Origin: DSNY01 sp016861185
Lineage (GTDB): Bacteria > Pseudomonadota > Gammaproteobacteria > Burkholderiales > Burkholderiaceae_F
DNA length: 15,984 bases
Assembly (NCBI GenBank): GCA_030263275.1
Contig: SZOR01000096.1
Span: 1-15,984, forward strand
Direction: 5' to 3'
The notes beneath the pieces are model-generated. The model had not been told where the DNA came from and did not search any database. It saw only the letters and a program-made list of their open reading frames with translations. The position numbers were made by a program, and so were the translations under genes. This document shows, piece after piece, positions 15,315 to 15,984 of this stretch (position 1 is the first letter of the stretch; each line of letters starts with the position of its first letter).

Positions 15315-15984
15315 ATGACCCGCCTCGCCGCTTTCGCCGTTCTCGTGGTCGCCGCGCTGCTGTCCGGCTGCGCGACGCTGAGCGGCACCGCGACGCAGGC
15401 GATCGAAATCCAGGCGGTCGACGAACGCGATCGCGCCGTCCGCGGAATGGAGTGCCGAGTTGCCAACAGCGCCGGCGAACAGGTCGTGACGCTGCCGGCG
15501 AACGAAGTCCAGGTCCGCCGCTCCTCCGCCGAGCTCGAAATCGAATGCCGGCTCGGCGCGCACGTCGCGCGCGGCACCGCCGTTCCACGCGGCGACGCGA
15601 AGATGGAGAACTCCTTCATCCCCGGTAGCTCGATCGCCGCGCTGGTCGATCATCTGAGCGGCTACATGTACTCGTATCCGACGCCGCTGAAGCTGCGCGT
15701 CGGCGAACACCTGCGCTTCGAGTTCTCCGACGCGCCGCGCGCCGAACTGGTCGCCTCGCTCGCGCCGCCCGGCACGGCGGCACCCGCGCCTGCCGGTCCG
15801 CTGCCGGTGATCGCGACACCGGTGATTCCGGCGCAGATCCCCGCGCAGAGCGCCGCGCCGAGCGCTGCCGGCGCGGCTGCGCGCGCGACGATGCGTCCGC
15901 AGCCGAACGGGCGCCCCGTCGCGGCGGCCCCCGCCGCGCCGCCCGCGATCAAGCACGAATCGCTCGATCCGCGCGACCTGCGCC
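15315..15984 (+). CDS. Second paralogous lipoprotein with Pro/Ala-rich tail (runs off right edge)
   Basis: The frame is open from an ATG at 15315 to the window end (223 codons, no stop). MTRLAAFAVLVVAALLSGC is a short lipoprotein signal with lipobox LSGC and Cys19. An alternative ATG at 15288 would add nine residues. The mature domain follows the lipoprotein at 13707 motif by motif: CATLSGTATQAIEIQAVDE, GMECRV, VQVRRSS, IECRLG, VARGTAVPRG, LVDHLSGYMYSYP, LRVGEHLRFEF. After that domain (about residue 135 onward) it gains a Pro/Ala-rich segment (PPGTAAPAPAGPLPVIATP and similar) absent from the first copy, then becomes more charged near the edge (KHESLDPRDLR). The tail may be a linker to a further domain outside the window. 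Neither ATG has a clear ribosome site. Confidence 0.7.
   Translation, partial: MTRLAAFAVLVVAALLSGCATLSGTATQAIEIQAVDERDRAVRGMECRVANSAGEQVVTLPANEVQVRRSSAELEIECRLGAHVARGTAVPRGDAKMENSFIPGSSIAALVDHLSGYMYSYPTPLKLRVGEHLRFEFSDAPRAELVASLAPPGTAAPAPAGPLPVIATPVIPAQIPAQSAAPSAAGAAARATMRPQPNGRPVAAAPAAPPAIKHESLDPRDLR

Overview
This is about 16 kb of very GC-rich DNA (roughly 70% by eye). Almost every base is coding, the strands alternate in short operons, and there are no tRNA or rRNA genes, CRISPR arrays, transposases or integrases. The gene content points to a free-living aerobic proteobacterium: an aa3-family cytochrome c oxidase whose subunit II is fused to cytochrome c, a DUF2189 membrane protein, a Tat-exported Acg-type nitroreductase and several short-n-region lipoproteins. 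A betaproteobacterium of the Burkholderiales/Rhodocyclales type is the most likely source. That is an inference from gene families, not from a marker gene.

Layout. (a) 1-397, minus: 5' part of a Pro/Ala-rich lipoprotein running off the left edge, divergent from (b) 576-1679, plus: an Acg/Rv3131-like nitroreductase with a Tat lipoprotein signal. (c) 1798-3693, plus: a two-gene envelope operon of a DUF2807 beta-repeat protein and a secreted bactofilin-like repeat protein with membrane helices. (d) 3704-4216, minus: a DUF1269 membrane protein with its own good sigma70-type promoter. (e) 4305-8958, minus: a five-gene cytochrome oxidase operon, transcribed in the order subunit II-cytochrome c, subunit I, a first subunit III-like protein, a second subunit III, subunit IV. 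A candidate promoter lies at 9017-9046. (f) 9231-12447, plus: four tightly packed genes for a DUF2189 membrane protein, a periplasmic amidohydrolase, a FixH/YtkA-like periplasmic protein and a di-heme cytochrome c peroxidase/MauG-family protein. (g) 12450-13522, minus: an orphan two-gene unit encoding a contractile-injection-system tail tube protein and an Afp7-like tube-adaptor protein. (h) 13707-15984, plus: two paralogous lipoproteins flanking a DUF2891 gene, the second running off the right edge.

How the parts fit. Blocks (e) and (f) diverge from one 272-bp intergenic region, and both make membrane or periplasmic redox proteins that could use the same c-type cytochrome pool. The least explained parts are block (g), which has tail tube parts but no sheath, baseplate or ATPase gene in the window, the amidohydrolase/FixH-like/MauG module in (f), and the lipoprotein-DUF2891-lipoprotein cassette in (h).
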